Positions 63,098 to 64,000 of a stretch of 64,000 bases of DNA are shown piece after piece. The DNA is from Aplidium turbinatum (Eukaryota; Chordata; Ascidiacea; Aplousobranchia; Polyclinidae). Under the pieces are notes generated by a model. It saw nothing but the letters and a program-made list of their open reading frames with translations, made no database searches and was not told the origin of the DNA. The DNA lies in NCBI GenBank assembly GCA_918807975.1, contig OU964931.1:15634251-15698250 (forward strand), read 5' to 3'. Within the stretch, counting starts at the first letter, position 1. Each line of letters begins with the position of its first letter. The position numbers and the translations under genes are program-made.

Positions 63098-64000
63098 GTT
63101 TTTTGTTTTTATAATGTTAAATGTAGTGTTGTTGCTGAGTTATGTCTGTTTATTGTTAGATACAGCTCTTAACAATTAAACATTGGACATGTCTGAGGTT
63201 TCCCCATGTGATCACGAAGAGGCAGACGCCCGTATGTTTCTCCATGTGAAACATAGAAAATCCGATGCCATAGTCAAAACAGTAGATACTGATGTGGTAA
63301 TTATTGCAATTTAGTGTTTTGACAAGTTGGAAATCTGTTAACTATGGGTTGAATTTGGAGTTGGAGAAAAAACTCGCTTCCTTTCAATCCATGACATTGT
63401 TTCATCTTTACCTCAATCTCCGATGATTTGCGCTTCTTTACCTTTGTTTTATGCTATCACAATCTGTGATACTGTTTCGTCTTTGGAAAAAAAGGCTTGG
63501 GATTGTTGGATGCTTAATCTTACCGAAATGTGAGGCTTATTTAACTCTCTGAATTTCTCAAGCTCTCCTAGTTCTATAAATGACATACAAAAGTAGGCTA
63601 TGTTATAGCTCTTTATGGCAATTGTCCTACTATCACGGATGTAGACGAATGCCGTTATATGATGTTTACCAATGGTTGCACTATTGAAAAGCTGCCACCA
63701 ACGTCAGCTGCTCTGATGCAACATAGGCTACACACGCAGAGCGATAGGCTATATCAAGCTGAAATACGGAAATCAAGCCTCGTAAATGTTCAGCATCTAC
63801 CTTCTTCTTTAGCTTGGGGTTGGAAACATAATGATGCAAATCAGCTTGTTGCGTTTTGTCAGTCTACTTGTGGCTCTCGATGTTCCTATAAGAAAAAATC
63901 CATAAAATGCACAAGTCTTTGTTCATGCGAGTACGAAACATGCAATTCGACCACAAAATATCCAATCCTCTCTGATGTTTCATCTACAATCCACATTGAC
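62233..64000. mobile_element. Second copy of element F, cut by the window edge
   Basis: From TCTTTAATGTCTGGGTCAGT on, the sequence follows 30280-31900 closely. It includes the minus-strand nuclease gene part (62233-62700) and the plus-strand gene (62830-64000). It lacks the left 2 kb of F and has small differences, among them a TAGGCTA insertion at 63594. A hairpin element has inserted at 62990. The right end is outside the window. Confidence 0.88.
62990..63151. mobile_element. Hairpin insertion with A-run loop, 13-bp target duplication
   Basis: ATTGTTAGATACA occurs at 62977-62989 and 63152-63164. Between them lies a near-perfect 48-bp inverted repeat (arms about 63020-63067 and 63105-63152, with CAGACATAACTCAGCAACAA) around a run of about 31 A. 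The first copy of F has no insertion here, so the event is recent. Confidence 0.88.

Noticed and set aside
1-64000. Endogenous retrovirus or LTR retrotransposon
   Set aside because: No paired LTRs, primer-binding site or gag/pol/env-type frames were seen. The retroelements present are LINE tails and Penelope ends.

Overview
The window is AT-rich, intron-rich metazoan DNA in which most of the sequence is old transposable element. The only host genes I can support are two spliced galactose-3-O-sulfotransferase-like genes (Gal3ST / galactosylceramide sulfotransferase family), a truncated duplicate of one of them, and a two-exon THAP-domain gene. All are broken by canonical GT-AG introns. The Gal3ST copies, tRNA-derived SINEs, LINE tails and hAT elements fit a marine invertebrate. 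An ascidian or similar chordate relative is my guess, but nothing in the sequence proves it.

Layout. 1-9.7 kb holds transposon remnants: a P-type transposase scrap, a LINE tail, a Penelope-type inverted repeat, a deleted hAT transposon at 5.8-7.3 kb and a SINE. 9.7-14.2 kb is Gal3ST gene 1 (four exons seen, a possible first exon at 4.25 kb). 14.2-18.9 kb holds a LINE tail and a SINE with a hAT MITE inside it. 18.96-60.18 kb is Gal3ST gene 2: exon 1 at 18.96 kb encodes a signal anchor, exons 2 and 3 lie at 42.4-43.0 kb, and exon 4 lies at 59.3 kb. Exon phases match at every junction. The antisense THAP gene (39.7-40.8 kb) sits in its first intron. 61.26-62.17 kb is a recent duplicate of the last intron and exon of gene 1, broken and fused to a DNA transposon that runs off the right edge.

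The two long introns of gene 2 are largely transposon nests. Intron 1 carries element A (20.70-36.62 kb), which contains B, which contains C. C contains D, E, G and a Penelope 3' end. E contains another Penelope 3' end, which is split by F, a transposon with two divergent nuclease-like genes. Matching 8-bp target duplications fix the order for B, C, D and E. Intron 3 carries hAT element I (43.19-56.84 kb), split by a 12-kb element H with unusual hairpin arrays at both ends. H carries its own spliced gene, and the long intron of that gene is split by element J (47.46-53.43 kb).

The Gal3ST enzymes would act in the Golgi, moving sulfate from PAPS to the 3-OH of galactose on glycolipids or glycans. 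No operon-like linkage or RNA gene was found.
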